Positions 32,912-41,160 of a stretch of DNA of 64,000 nt are shown here, piece after piece (the first letter of the stretch is position 1; each line of letters opens with the position of its first letter). The position numbers and the translations under genes are program-made. The notes under the pieces were generated by a model, which saw only the letters and a program-made list of their open reading frames with translations, did not search any database and was not told the origin of the DNA. Source of the stretch: Streptomyces syringium (GTDB taxonomy: Bacteria > Actinomycetota > Actinomycetes > Streptomycetales > Streptomycetaceae); NCBI RefSeq assembly GCF_017876625.1, contig NZ_JAGIOH010000001.1, forward strand, positions 2,418,001 to 2,482,000. Reading direction: 5' to 3'.

Positions 32912-33928
32912 CTACTCCCGACCGACCGCCGTAAAGGACATGTCCGTGTAGCGGTTCCCCGCGACCTTGGTCGCGATCGGCTCCAGCTGTGCCAACTCCG
33001 CCGCGTCCAGCGCGATGCGCGTCGCCGCGAGGTTCTCCTCCAGGCGGGTGCGCTTGCGCGTTCCCGGGATCGGGATCACGGCCAGGCCGTGGACCTCCGC
33101 GCGCTGCTGCACCCAGGCCAGCGCGATCTGCGCCAGGGAGACGCCGCGCGCCTCGGCGATCTTCCGCACCGGCTCCAGCAGGGCCGCGTTCGCCGCCGCG
33201 TTGTCGCCCGTGAAACGGGGCTGCGTACGCCGCCAGTCCTTGCTGTCCAGCTCCTTGTCCGCGCTCACGAACGAGCCGGTCAGGAAGCCGCGGCCGAGCG
33301 GCGAGTAGGGCACGAAGGCGACGCCCAGCTCCTTGGCCGTCTCCACGATGCCCTCTTCCACGTCCCGGCTGAACAGGGACCACTCCGACTGCACCGCCGC
33401 GATGGGGTGCACGGCGTGGGCGGCGCGCAGTTCGCCCGGGGAGACCTCGCTGAGGCCGAGGTGGCGGACCTTGCCCTCCGCGACCAGCTCGGCCATCGCA
33501 CCGACGCTCTCCTCCATCGGCACGTCCACGTTGCGGCGGTGCATGTAGTAGAGGTCGATGTGGTCGACGCCCAGGCGGCGCAGGCTGCCCTCGACGGACG
33601 CGCGGATGTAGGCGCGGTCGTTGCGTATCGCCTGGAACGACGGGTCGTCCTCACGGCGCTCGATGGCGAACTTCGTGGCGAGGGTGAGGCGGTCCCGGTT
33701 GGCCCGGACGAAGGGCGCGATGAACTCCTCGTTGCGCCCGAAGCCGTAGATGTCGGCGGTGTCGAACAGCGTGACGCCCAGCTCCAGGGCGCGCTCCAGC
33801 GTCGCCCGGGCCTCGGTCTCGTCGGTCGGCCCGTAGGAGGCGCTCATGCCCATGCAGCCGAGCCCCTGCACGCCGACCAGCGGGCCGCCGGTGCCGAGAC
33901 CTACGGTGTCGATCCTGTCATTGCTCAT
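32912..33928 (-). CDS. aldo/keto reductase
   Basis: 338 residues, TIM-barrel NADPH-dependent aldehyde/ketone reductase. Catalytic tetrad: Asp56 and Tyr61 in FDTADIYGFGRNEEF, Lys86 in LATKFAIE, His130 in DLYYMHRRN. The C-terminal phosphate-binding loop IPIPGTRKRTRLEEN selects NADPH. Closest type is the AKR11/13-like group (LGCMGMS start). The ATG at 33928 overlaps the stop codon of the MerR gene, so the reductase is co-translated with its likely activator. GGAGC lies 10 bases upstream. Substrate unknown; reactive carbonyls under redox stress are plausible given the MerR partner. Confidence 0.92.
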   Translation of the reverse strand: MSNDRIDTVGLGTGGPLVGVQGLGCMGMSASYGPTDETEARATLERALELGVTLFDTADIYGFGRNEEFIAPFVRANRDRLTLATKFAIERREDDPSFQAIRNDRAYIRASVEGSLRRLGVDHIDLYYMHRRNVDVPMEESVGAMAELVAEGKVRHLGLSEVSPGELRAAHAVHPIAAVQSEWSLFSRDVEEGIVETAKELGVAFVPYSPLGRGFLTGSFVSADKELDSKDWRRTQPRFTGDNAAANAALLEPVRKIAEARGVSLAQIALAWVQQRAEVHGLAVIPIPGTRKRTRLEENLAATRIALDAAELAQLEPIATKVAGNRYTDMSFTAVGRE

Positions 33929-34407
33929 GTGCGTGAGGCTCCTTCGGACGCCCTGCGACGGGCGTCGGCATAGATATCGATCTTGTAGTCGAGGACGTCG
34001 AGCGTGCTCCGCAGCTCGGCGATGCGCCGCCGCACGTCCTCCCGGTGCGCGCACAGCAGCCGCTCGCGCTCGGCAACCGTCTCCTCGCCCTGGCGCACCA
34101 GTTCCGCGTAGCGGACCATGTCGGCCACCGGCATGCCGGTCAGCCGCAGCTTGCCCACCAGGTCCAGCCAGTCCAGGTCGCGGGGCCCGTAGCGGCGCTG
34201 CCCGGTGTGCGAGCGGTCCACCAGGGGCATCAGCCCGATCCGCTCGTACCAGCGCAGGGTGTGTGCGGACAGGCCGGTGTAGTCGGCCACTTCACTGATC
34301 GTGAAGCGGTCCCGCCCCTCCGGGCGCCGGTGCCGTTCGCGCTCCAGCGCGCCGCACGCCCGCACTCCCGTCGGCGCGTTCTCGGTCACGGTCATCGCAG
34401 TCCCCAT
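33925..34407 (-). CDS. MerR-family transcriptional regulator
   Basis: 160 residues. Winged HTH: RFTISEVADYTGLSAHTLRW, YERIGLMPLVDRSHTGQRRY, then a helix DLDWLDLVGKLRLTGMPVAD and a long dimerisation coiled coil (ERERLLCAHREDVRRRIAEL). The C-terminus lacks the Cys set of metal or SoxR sensors, so an organic ligand or other effector is likely. Start at 34407 follows GAGGGG; an ATG at 34395 (MTVTENAP) is an alternative. First gene of an operon with the aldo/keto reductase (4-base overlap). Its promoter has the 19-base spacer typical of MerR control, so it probably activates its own operon. Confidence 0.9.
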   Translation of the reverse strand: MGTAMTVTENAPTGVRACGALERERHRRPEGRDRFTISEVADYTGLSAHTLRWYERIGLMPLVDRSHTGQRRYGPRDLDWLDLVGKLRLTGMPVADMVRYAELVRQGEETVAERERLLCAHREDVRRRIAELRSTLDVLDYKIDIYADARRRASEGASRT

Positions 34408-34456
34408 CAGTACCCCTCCGCATGGCTGCACGGTCTGTGCCCTTGCGACGGACTCA

Positions 34457-34487
34457 ACGCTAGAGAGTTGGAGTGCACTCCAGGCAA
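34457..34487 (-). promoter_or_regulatory. MerR-type promoter with 19-base spacer and palindromic operator
   Basis: Reading leftward: -35 TTGCCT (34487-34482), 19-base spacer, -10 TAGCGT (34462-34457). The perfect palindrome GGAGTGCACTCC (34470-34481) sits in the spacer. Over-long spacers with a central dyad are the mark of MerR-family promoters, where the regulator twists the DNA to realign the boxes. Confidence 0.8.
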
Positions 34488-34541
34488 GCGGAGACTTGAG
34501 GCAATCCTGTCCTGGCGGGGCACCGGGTTAGGCTCGTCGCC

Positions 34542-35360
34542 ATGGAGAGCCTGCGCAAGATCGAAAACTGGCCGGTGGAGCACGCCGCGGCCGCCGTGGT
34601 CCGTGCCGACGGCAGCTGGGCGGGGTCGCACGGGCCGACCGACCGCCGGTTCGCGCTGGCGTCCGTGACCAAGCCGCTGGCCGCGTACGCGGTGCTGGTC
34701 GCGGTCGAGGAAGGCGCGATCGAGCTGGACGAGCCGGCCGGTCCCGCCGGCTCCACGGTCCGTCATCTGCTCGCGCACACGTCCGGGCTGGCCTTCGACG
34801 AGCAGCGGACGATGGCCGAGCCGGGCACCCGGCGGCTGTACTCCAACGCCGGGTTCGAGACGCTCGGCGACCATCTCGCCAAGGCCGCGGACATCCCCTT
34901 CCCGGAGTATCTGCGGCAGGCGGTGCTGGAGCCGCTCGGCATGACGGCGACGGACCTGCCCGGCTCCCCCGCCAAGGACGGCGTCTCGACGGTGGCCGAC
35001 CTGGCGCGCTTCGCCGCCGAACTCCAGGCGCCGCGGCTGCTGTCCCGGCAGACCGTGGACGAGGCCACGTCGGTGGTCTTCCCCGGGCTGCCCGGGGTGC
35101 TGCCGGGCTTCGGACACCAGCGGCCGAACGACTGGGGCCTGGGCTTCGAGATCCGCGACGGCAAGTCCCCGCACTGGACGGGCACTTCGTCCTCGCCCCG
35201 CACGTACGGTCACTTCGGCCAGTCGGGCACGTTCCTGTGGGTGGACCCGGACGCGAACGCCGCGTGCGTGGCCCTCGCGGACCGGCCCTTCGGCGACTGG
35301 GCGATCGAGGCCTGGCCCCCGCTCACCGACGCGGTCCTCGCGGAGCTGCGCGGGGCGTGA
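34542..35360 (+). CDS. beta-lactamase-like serine hydrolase (PBP4*/class C family)
   Basis: 272 residues, cytosolic (no signal peptide). Catalytic motifs of the penicillin-binding/class C beta-lactamase fold: SxxK as Ser41-Val-Thr-Lys44 (RFALASVTKPLAAY), YSN as Tyr100-Ser-Asn (RRLYSNAGF), and a third motif HFGQSG (HxG in place of KTG). Such enzymes act as esterases or D-amino peptidases more often than as true beta-lactamases. The ATG at 34542 is 7 bases after TAGGCT (34529-34534) and lacks a ribosome site, so it is probably leaderless. It is divergent from the MerR operon. Confidence 0.87.
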   Translation: MESLRKIENWPVEHAAAAVVRADGSWAGSHGPTDRRFALASVTKPLAAYAVLVAVEEGAIELDEPAGPAGSTVRHLLAHTSGLAFDEQRTMAEPGTRRLYSNAGFETLGDHLAKAADIPFPEYLRQAVLEPLGMTATDLPGSPAKDGVSTVADLARFAAELQAPRLLSRQTVDEATSVVFPGLPGVLPGFGHQRPNDWGLGFEIRDGKSPHWTGTSSSPRTYGHFGQSGTFLWVDPDANAACVALADRPFGDWAIEAWPPLTDAVLAELRGA

Positions 35361-35396
35361 CCCGTCCGGCCACGAACACGGGCCCCCGCGCCGGGG

Positions 35397-36080
35397 TCAT
35401 CCGAAGTGCGGCTCGGCGTGCATCTCCCACACGAGCAGCTCGGCGGGGTCCACCGCCTCGGCGCGCAGCCGGCCCGCGTCCACGACGCGCGCCGCGTCGC
35501 CCGCCCGCAGCTCCTCCCCCGCGAGGCGGACGGCTCCGCGCACCACGTGCGCGTACAGCCACGGCGCGGCCGGCAGGTCGGCGCCGTGGCCCCGGCCGAG
35601 CCGCCACACGCGCAGGCTCGCGTCCGCCCGCGTCAGGGCGTAGGGCGTGCCGTCGGCGAGGCCGCGCACGACCTCGTACGAGGGATCCCCGCCGAACTCC
35701 GACGGGGTGAGCCACATCTGCAGGAACCGCAGCGGGGCGGCGCCCGCGTTGCGCTCCACGTGCCGCACGCCCGCGCCCGCGCTGAGGCGCTGGACGTCGC
35801 CGGGGCGCACCACCGAGACATGGCCGGTGGAGTCCTCGTGGGTGAGCTCGCCCTCGATGACCCAGGTGACGATCTCCGTGTCCCGGTGCGGGTGCTCCGC
35901 GAAGCCGGCGCCCGGTGCCAGGTGCTCCTCGTTGCAGGCGGAGAGCGGACCGAAGCGCACATTGTCCGGGTCGTAGAAGCCGGCGAACGAGAAGGCGTGC
36001 CACGTTTCGATACCGGCCGGTAGGTCCCCGCCGCGGAAGCGTTCCTCCGCCCGTTGGATGATCGGTCGTCCGTGCGTCAT
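35397..36080 (-). CDS. pirin family protein
   Basis: 227 residues, cupin fold. The metal site motif FAEHPHRDTEIVTWVIEGEL supplies His63, His65 and Glu69 (region 60-80), with another His in SAGAGVRHVERN. N-terminal cupin about 20-130, C-terminal half shorter. Bacterial pirins include quercetin dioxygenases and redox-linked regulators such as the S. ambofaciens pirin that affects beta-oxidation; here the role is unknown. The ATG at 36080 has a TACCGT -10 box 6 bases before it and no ribosome site, so it is probably leaderless. A 17-base dyad covers the promoter. Divergent from fasR, which may be relevant to lipid metabolism. Confidence 0.9.
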   Translation of the reverse strand: MTHGRPIIQRAEERFRGGDLPAGIETWHAFSFAGFYDPDNVRFGPLSACNEEHLAPGAGFAEHPHRDTEIVTWVIEGELTHEDSTGHVSVVRPGDVQRLSAGAGVRHVERNAGAAPLRFLQMWLTPSEFGGDPSYEVVRGLADGTPYALTRADASLRVWRLGRGHGADLPAAPWLYAHVVRGAVRLAGEELRAGDAARVVDAGRLRAEAVDPAELLVWEMHAEPHFG

Positions 36081-36097
36081 CGGGCTACGGTAGCCCG
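36081..36097 (-). promoter_or_regulatory. hyphenated dyad over the pirin promoter
   Basis: CGGGCTAC-G-GTAGCCCG (36081-36097) is a perfect 8-base inverted repeat with a single central base, touching the ATG and overlapping the -10 TACCGT. A protein bound here would block transcription of the leaderless message. The dyad is also 40 bases upstream of the divergent fasR start. Confidence 0.55.
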
Positions 36098-36136
36098 GCG
36101 ACCCCGCTCCGCACCCGAATAAGGCAGGCTTGTCCC

Positions 36137-37321
36137 GTGCCTGAACCCGCCGCTAACACCCCGCATCCGCACAGCGCCACCCTCCGCCGCCTGGAGAAGT
36201 CTTCCGGCACTCTGGCCGCCGCCGCCATCGCCCGCATGGATGCCCAGCTGCCGTGGTACCGGGCCATGCCCCCGGAGAACCGGTCCTGGATCGGCCTGGT
36301 CGCCCAGGCCGGCATCGCGGCTTTCACGGAGTGGTTCCGGCATCCGGAGACTCCGCAGGCGATCAGCACGGATGTCTTCGGGACGGCTCCCCGGGAGCTG
36401 ACCCGGGCGATCACGCTGCGCCAGACCGTGGAGATGGTCCGCACGACCATCGAGGTCATGGAGTCGGCCATCGACGAGGTGGCGGCCCCGGGCGACGAGT
36501 CGGTGCTGCGCGAGGCGCTGCTCGTCTACGCCCGCGAGATCGCCTTCGCCACGGCCCAGGTGTACGCGCAGGCCGCCGAGGCACGCGGCGCGTGGGACGC
36601 CCGGCTGGAATCGCTGGTGGTCAACGCCGTGCTCTCGGGCGAGGCCGACGAGGGGGCGCTCTCCCGCGCCGCCGCCCTGGGCTGGAATTCGCCCGCGCAC
36701 GTCTGCGTGGTGCTGGGCACCGCCCCCAACGGTGACAGCGAGCTGACGGTCGAGGCGATCCGCCGGGCCTCGCGGCACGCGAAGCTCCAGGTGCTGACGG
36801 GGGTGCTCGGGGACCGGCTGGTGGTGATCGCGGGCGGCTCGGACAATCCGCTGCAGACGGCGAAGGCGCTGATCGGCCCCTTCGCGGCCGGGCCCGTGGT
36901 GGCCGGACCGGTGGTCTCCGACCTGCTGGCCGCGACGCGCTCCGCGCAGGCCGCGGCCGCCGGGCTCAAGGCGTGCGCGGCCTGGCCGGACGCGCCCCGG
37001 CCGGTACTGGCCGATGATCTTCTGCCGGAGCGGGCGATGGCCGGTGACGCGAACGCCCGTGAGCAGCTGGTGGAGGAGATCTACAGACCGTTGGAGGAAG
37101 CGGGCTCCGCGCTGCTGGAGACGCTGAGCGTGTACCTGGAGCAGGCGAGCAGCCTGGAGGGCGCGGCACGGATGTTGTTCGTCCACCCAAACACCGTGCG
37201 ATACCGCCTTCGACGTGTGACGGACGTCACCGGATGGTCACCCTCCGATGTGCGCTCCGCCTTTACCCTGCGGGTGGCGCTGATCCTGGGGCGTCTGGCC
37301 GACGCGGAGTCGCAGTCTTAG
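36137..37321 (+). CDS. fasR: fatty acid synthesis regulator FasR (PucR/CdaR-type HTH)
   Basis: 394 residues. The C-terminal PucR-type HTH is seen in LETLSVYLEQASSLEGAARM and LFVHPNTVRYRLRRVTDVTG. The middle carries a GGDEF-like/ligand region (VLGTAPNG ... VLTGVLGDRLVVIAGGS). Placement directly upstream of fabD-fabH-acpP-fabF is the arrangement of FasR (SCO2386) in S. coelicolor, a known activator of this operon and of fatty acid levels. GTG start at 36137; AAGGCAGG is a moderate ribosome site. The 89 bases to fabD hold its probable target site. Identity as FasR rests on position and family. Confidence 0.92.
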   Translation: MPEPAANTPHPHSATLRRLEKSSGTLAAAAIARMDAQLPWYRAMPPENRSWIGLVAQAGIAAFTEWFRHPETPQAISTDVFGTAPRELTRAITLRQTVEMVRTTIEVMESAIDEVAAPGDESVLREALLVYAREIAFATAQVYAQAAEARGAWDARLESLVVNAVLSGEADEGALSRAAALGWNSPAHVCVVLGTAPNGDSELTVEAIRRASRHAKLQVLTGVLGDRLVVIAGGSDNPLQTAKALIGPFAAGPVVAGPVVSDLLAATRSAQAAAAGLKACAAWPDAPRPVLADDLLPERAMAGDANAREQLVEEIYRPLEEAGSALLETLSVYLEQASSLEGAARMLFVHPNTVRYRLRRVTDVTGWSPSDVRSAFTLRVALILGRLADAESQS

Positions 37322-37345
37322 TCTTTTGTCAGACGTCAACAATTC
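37321..37345 (+). promoter_or_regulatory. inverted repeats upstream of fabD, candidate FasR binding region
   Basis: GTCT-TTTGTC-AGAC (37321-37334) is an inverted repeat beginning at the last base of the fasR stop, overlapped by a longer GTCAG (37328-37332) with CTGAC 15 bases on. In S. coelicolor FasR binds upstream of fabD; these are the only dyads I see in that interval. Assignment is inference. Confidence 0.45.
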
Positions 37346-37410
37346 CCCTGACGGTTCTTCGTCCCTGTCCCCACGGGTGGCCGATGCCGTCCACGAGAGA
37401 GAGTGTGAGG

Positions 37411-38364
37411 GTGCTCGTACTCGTCGCTCCCGGCCAGGGCGCTCAGACGCCCGGCTTCCTGACCCCCTGGCTCGACCTCCCCGGCGCGGAAGACCGCCTC
37501 CGGGAGTGGTCGGCTGCCATCGACCTGGACCTGGTCCACTACGGCACGAACGCCGACGCGGACGAGATCCGCGACACCGCGGTGGCCCAGCCGCTGCTGG
37601 TCGCGGCGGCCCTGGTCTCCGCGGGTCAGCTGTTCCCGGCGCCCGGGGACTTCACGCGCCTCGTCGGCGCCGCCGCCGGCCACAGCGTCGGCGAGCTGGC
37701 CGCCGCGGCGCTCACCGGCGTGCTGTCCGAGCACGCCGCCATGACGCTCGTACGACGCCGCGGCCTGGCCATGGCCGAGGCGGCGACGGCCGCCGAGACC
37801 GGCATGTCCGCCCTGCTGGGCGGTGAGCCCGAGGTGGTCCTGCCGCATCTGGAGAAGCTCGGCCTGATCCCCGCGAACGTCAACGGCGCGGGTCAGATCG
37901 TGGCCGCCGGCACCCTGGAGCAGCTGGCGGCACTGGCCGAGGACAAGCCCGAGGGCACCCGGCGGGTCGTCCCGCTGAAGGTGGCCGGCGCGTTCCACAC
38001 GCCGCACATGGCCCCGGCCGTCACCGCGCTGGAGTCGGCGGTCTCGGAGCTGACCGTCACCGATCCGCACACGGTCTACGTCTCCAACAAGGACGGCCGG
38101 ACCGTGGCCACCGGCCAGGAGGTCGTCTCCCGGCTCGTCGGCCAGGTGGCCAACCCGGTCCGCTGGGACCTGTGCATGGATACCTTCAAGGAGCTGGGCG
38201 TCACGGCGATCATCGAGGTTGCCCCGGGCGGCACCCTCGTGGGCCTCGCCAAGCGCGCCCTGCCCGGTGTGAAGACTCTCGCTCTCAAGACCCCGGACGA
38301 CCTCGACGCCGCCCGTGCGCTGATCGCCGAGCACACCGCCGCCGCCGAGACCCCGGCCGAATAA
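37411..38364 (+). CDS. fabD: malonyl-CoA:ACP transacylase
   Basis: 317 residues. Moves malonyl from CoA to ACP for type II fatty acid synthesis (and often polyketides in Streptomyces). Motifs: VAPGQGAQTPG at the start, nucleophile Ser92 in AAGHSVGELAAAA, and active His196 in KVAGAFHTPHM, with Gln near VNGAGQIV. Several GTG codons lie together; the GTG at 37411 gives MLVLVAPGQG as in relatives and has GAGAGAG 7 bases upstream. Second gene after fasR and 13 bases before fabH, so in one operon fabD-fabH-acpP-fabF. Confidence 0.96.
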   Translation: MLVLVAPGQGAQTPGFLTPWLDLPGAEDRLREWSAAIDLDLVHYGTNADADEIRDTAVAQPLLVAAALVSAGQLFPAPGDFTRLVGAAAGHSVGELAAAALTGVLSEHAAMTLVRRRGLAMAEAATAAETGMSALLGGEPEVVLPHLEKLGLIPANVNGAGQIVAAGTLEQLAALAEDKPEGTRRVVPLKVAGAFHTPHMAPAVTALESAVSELTVTDPHTVYVSNKDGRTVATGQEVVSRLVGQVANPVRWDLCMDTFKELGVTAIIEVAPGGTLVGLAKRALPGVKTLALKTPDDLDAARALIAEHTAAAETPAE

Positions 38365-38377
38365 GGAGCCCGAGAGT

Positions 38378-39382
38378 ATGACCGCGAAGATCAAGCCCGC
38401 CAAGGGCACCCCGTACGCGCGCATCCTCGGCGTCGGCGGCTACCGTCCGGTCCGGGTGGTGCCCAATGAGGAGATCCTCAAGCACATCGACTCGTCCGAC
38501 GAGTGGATCCGCTCGCGCTCCGGCATCGCCACCCGTCACTGGGCCGGCCCGGAGGAGACCGTGGCCGCGATGTCGGTCGAGGCCGCGGGCAAGGCCATCG
38601 CCAACTCCGGCATCACCCCCGAGCAGATCGGCGGCGTGATCGTCTCGACGGTGTCGCACTTCAAGCAGACCCCGGCGATCGCGACCGAGATCGCGCACAA
38701 GATCGGGGCGGGCAAGCCCGCCGCATTCGACATCTCCGCCGGCTGCGCGGGCTTCGGCTACGGCCTGACCCTCGCCAAGGGCATGGTCACCGACGGCAGC
38801 GCCGAATACGTGCTGGTCATCGGTGTCGAGCGACTTTCGGACCTGACCGACCTGGAGGACCGTTCCACGGCCTTCCTGTTCGGTGACGGCGCGGGCGCCG
38901 TCGTCGTCGGCCCCTCGAAGGAGCCGGCGATCGGCCCGACCGTGTGGGGCTCCGAGGGCGACAAGGCCGACACCATCAAGCAGACCATCGCCTGGGACGC
39001 CTACCGCGAGGAGACCGAGGTACGCTTCCCGGCTCTCACCCAGGAGGGCCAGGCGGTCTTCCGCTGGGCCGTCTTCGAGATGGCGAAGGTCGCCCAGCAG
39101 GCGCTGGACGACGCCGGCGTCAGCCCGGAGGACCTGGACGTCTTCATCCCGCACCAGGCCAACATGCGGATCATCGACTCGATGGTCAAGACGCTGAAGC
39201 TGCCGGACACCGTCACGGTCGCCCGCGACGTGGAGACCACGGGCAACACCTCCGCGGCCTCCATTCCGCTGGCCATGGAGCGGCTCCTGGCGACAGGAGC
39301 GGCGAAGAGCGGGGACACCGCGCTCGTCATCGGATTCGGGGCGGGTCTCGTGTACGCCGCGACGGTCGTTACCCTCCCCTAG
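38378..39382 (+). CDS. fabH: beta-ketoacyl-ACP synthase III
   Basis: 334 residues. Starts fatty acid chains by condensing a short acyl-CoA (branched or straight in Streptomyces) with malonyl-ACP. Catalytic triad: Cys123 in DISAGCAGFGYGL, His259 in FIPHQANMRI, Asn290 in ETTGNTSAASIP. The N-terminus ARILGVGGYRPVRVVPNEEI is standard. The ATG at 38378 follows AAGGAG with 8 bases spacing. Same operon as fabD. Confidence 0.97.
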   Translation: MTAKIKPAKGTPYARILGVGGYRPVRVVPNEEILKHIDSSDEWIRSRSGIATRHWAGPEETVAAMSVEAAGKAIANSGITPEQIGGVIVSTVSHFKQTPAIATEIAHKIGAGKPAAFDISAGCAGFGYGLTLAKGMVTDGSAEYVLVIGVERLSDLTDLEDRSTAFLFGDGAGAVVVGPSKEPAIGPTVWGSEGDKADTIKQTIAWDAYREETEVRFPALTQEGQAVFRWAVFEMAKVAQQALDDAGVSPEDLDVFIPHQANMRIIDSMVKTLKLPDTVTVARDVETTGNTSAASIPLAMERLLATGAAKSGDTALVIGFGAGLVYAATVVTLP

Positions 39383-39484
39383 GCGAGTTCCGCGCCGGAC
39401 CGGCTTCCACCGGCCGCCGCGGTCCCTCACCACATACGCAGTTCTCACATCGCAGTTCCACCGCAATATCGAAGGAGCGCCACC

Positions 39485-39733
39485 ATGGCCGCCACTCAGG
39501 AAGAGATCCTCAAGGGTCTCGCGGAGATCGTCAACGAGATCGCCGGCATCCCCGTCGAGGACGTCCAGCTGGACAAGTCCTTCACCGACGACCTGGACGT
39601 CGACTCGCTGTCCATGGTCGAGGTCGTCGTTGCCGCCGAGGAGCGCTTCGACGTGAAGATCCCCGACGAGGACGTCAAGCACCTCAAGACCGTCGGTGAC
39701 GCTGCCGACTACATCCTGAAGCACCAGGACTGA
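39485..39733 (+). CDS. acpP: acyl carrier protein (fatty acid synthase)
   Basis: 82 residues, acidic. The phosphopantetheine attachment Ser41 lies in DDLDVDSLSMVEVVVAAEE (helix II start); the usual DSL motif is intact with M at the next hydrophobic position. Carries growing acyl chains between FabD, FabH and FabF. AAGGAGC lies before the ATG. The 102-base gap after fabH is the longest inside the operon and may contain an extra promoter, which is common for highly expressed acpP. Confidence 0.97.
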   Translation: MAATQEEILKGLAEIVNEIAGIPVEDVQLDKSFTDDLDVDSLSMVEVVVAAEERFDVKIPDEDVKHLKTVGDAADYILKHQD

Positions 39734-39800
39734 TCCAAGCGTTCGTCGCCACCCCGGCGGTGGCGGTTCCAGCACCTCTACACGTGGAGACAGAATTCCT

Positions 39801-41063
39801 GTGAACTCGACCAATCGCACCGTGGTCGTCACCGGTATCGGCGCAACCACACCGCTGGGTGGCGACAGCGCATCGACCTGGGAAGGGCTGCTCGCCGGGC
39901 GTTCCGGCGTCAAGCCCCTGGTGGGTGAGCGCTTCGCCGACCTCCCGGTCCGTATCGCCGCCCGGGTGGCCGTCGACCCCGAGGACGTCCTGCCCCGCCC
40001 GCTCACCCGCAAGCTGGACCGGTCGGCGCAGTTCGCGCTGATCGCCGCGCGTGAGGCGTGGGCCGACGCGGGCTTCACCGCCAAGGCCGGTGACGACGCC
40101 TCCATCGCCCCCGAGCGGCTCGGCACGGTCATCGCCTCCGGCATCGGCGGCGTGACCACCCTGCTCGACCAGTACGACGTGCTCAAGGAGAAGGGCGTCC
40201 GCCGCGTCTCCCCGCACACCGTGCCGATGCTGATGCCCAACAGCCCGTCCGCCAACGTCGGCCTGGAGGTGGGCGCCCAGGCGGGTGTGCACACCCCGGT
40301 CAGCGCCTGCGCGTCCGGCGCCGAGGCGATCGGCTACGCCGTCGAGATGATCCGCACCGGCCGTGCCGACGTGGTCGTCGCCGGCGGCACCGAGGCGGCC
40401 ATCCACCCCCTCCCCATCGTGGCGTTCGCCAACATGATGGCAATGTCGAAGAACAACGACGAGCCCGAGAAGGCTTCCCGCCCGTACGACAAGGGCCGGG
40501 ACGGCTTCGTCCTCGGCGAGGGCGCGGGCGTCGTCATCCTGGAGTCGGCCGAGCACGCCGCGAAGCGCGGCGCCCGGGTCTACTGCGAGGTGCTGGGCCA
40601 GGGTCTGTCCGCGGACAGCCACCACATCGCGCAGCCCGAGCCGACGGGCCGCGGCATCGCCGCCGCCCTGCAGAACCTGCTGGACTCCACCGACCTCAAG
40701 CCGTCGGAGGTCGTCCACCTCAACGCGCACGCCACGTCCACCCCGCAGGGTGACGCGGCCGAGGTCAAGGCGCTCCGCAAGATCCTCGGTGACGACCTCG
40801 ACCACGTCGCGATCTCCGCGACCAAGTCGATGACCGGTCACCTGCTCGGTGGCGCCGGCGGCATCGAGACGGTCGCGACCGTCCTCGCCCTGTACCACCG
40901 GATGGCGCCGCCGACCATCAACATCGAGGAGATGGACGAGGACATCGACGCGGACGTCGTCCGTGGCGAGCCCCGCCCGCTCCCCGAGGGCTCCATCGCG
41001 GCGATCAACAACTCCTTCGGTTTCGGCGGCCACAACGTGGTCCTCGCGCTCCGCTCGGTCTGA
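39801..41063 (+). CDS. fabF: beta-ketoacyl-ACP synthase II
   Basis: 420 residues. Elongates acyl-ACP with malonyl-ACP. Catalytic Cys170 in HTPVSACASGAEAIGY, His310 in LNAHATSTPQGD, Lys342 and His347 in ATKSMTGHLLGGAGG. Thiolase-type fold with VVVTGIGATTPLG start and SFGFGGHNVVL end. GTG start at 39801. Last gene of the fab operon; a strong hairpin follows at 41085-41123. Confidence 0.97.
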   Translation: MNSTNRTVVVTGIGATTPLGGDSASTWEGLLAGRSGVKPLVGERFADLPVRIAARVAVDPEDVLPRPLTRKLDRSAQFALIAAREAWADAGFTAKAGDDASIAPERLGTVIASGIGGVTTLLDQYDVLKEKGVRRVSPHTVPMLMPNSPSANVGLEVGAQAGVHTPVSACASGAEAIGYAVEMIRTGRADVVVAGGTEAAIHPLPIVAFANMMAMSKNNDEPEKASRPYDKGRDGFVLGEGAGVVILESAEHAAKRGARVYCEVLGQGLSADSHHIAQPEPTGRGIAAALQNLLDSTDLKPSEVVHLNAHATSTPQGDAAEVKALRKILGDDLDHVAISATKSMTGHLLGGAGGIETVATVLALYHRMAPPTINIEEMDEDIDADVVRGEPRPLPEGSIAAINNSFGFGGHNVVLALRSV

Positions 41064-41084
41064 TCACCGCACGTCAACGCATGA

Positions 41085-41123
41085 CGAAGGCCCGCCCGGT
41101 CGTCCCGACCGGGCGGGCCTTCG
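41085..41123 (+). terminator. terminator of the fab operon
   Basis: An 18-base perfect stem (41085-41102 with 41106-41123) and a 3-base loop TCC, 22 bases after the fabF stop. Because the next gene is convergent it may act in both directions. Confidence 0.9.
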
Positions 41124-41160
41124 CATTCCCTCGATCCGGTGGCCCGGTGGCCCGAGTGGC

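Noticed and set aside
34542..35360. Antibiotic-resistance beta-lactamase
   Set aside because: No signal peptide and HxG in place of KTG; more like an esterase/peptidase of the same fold.
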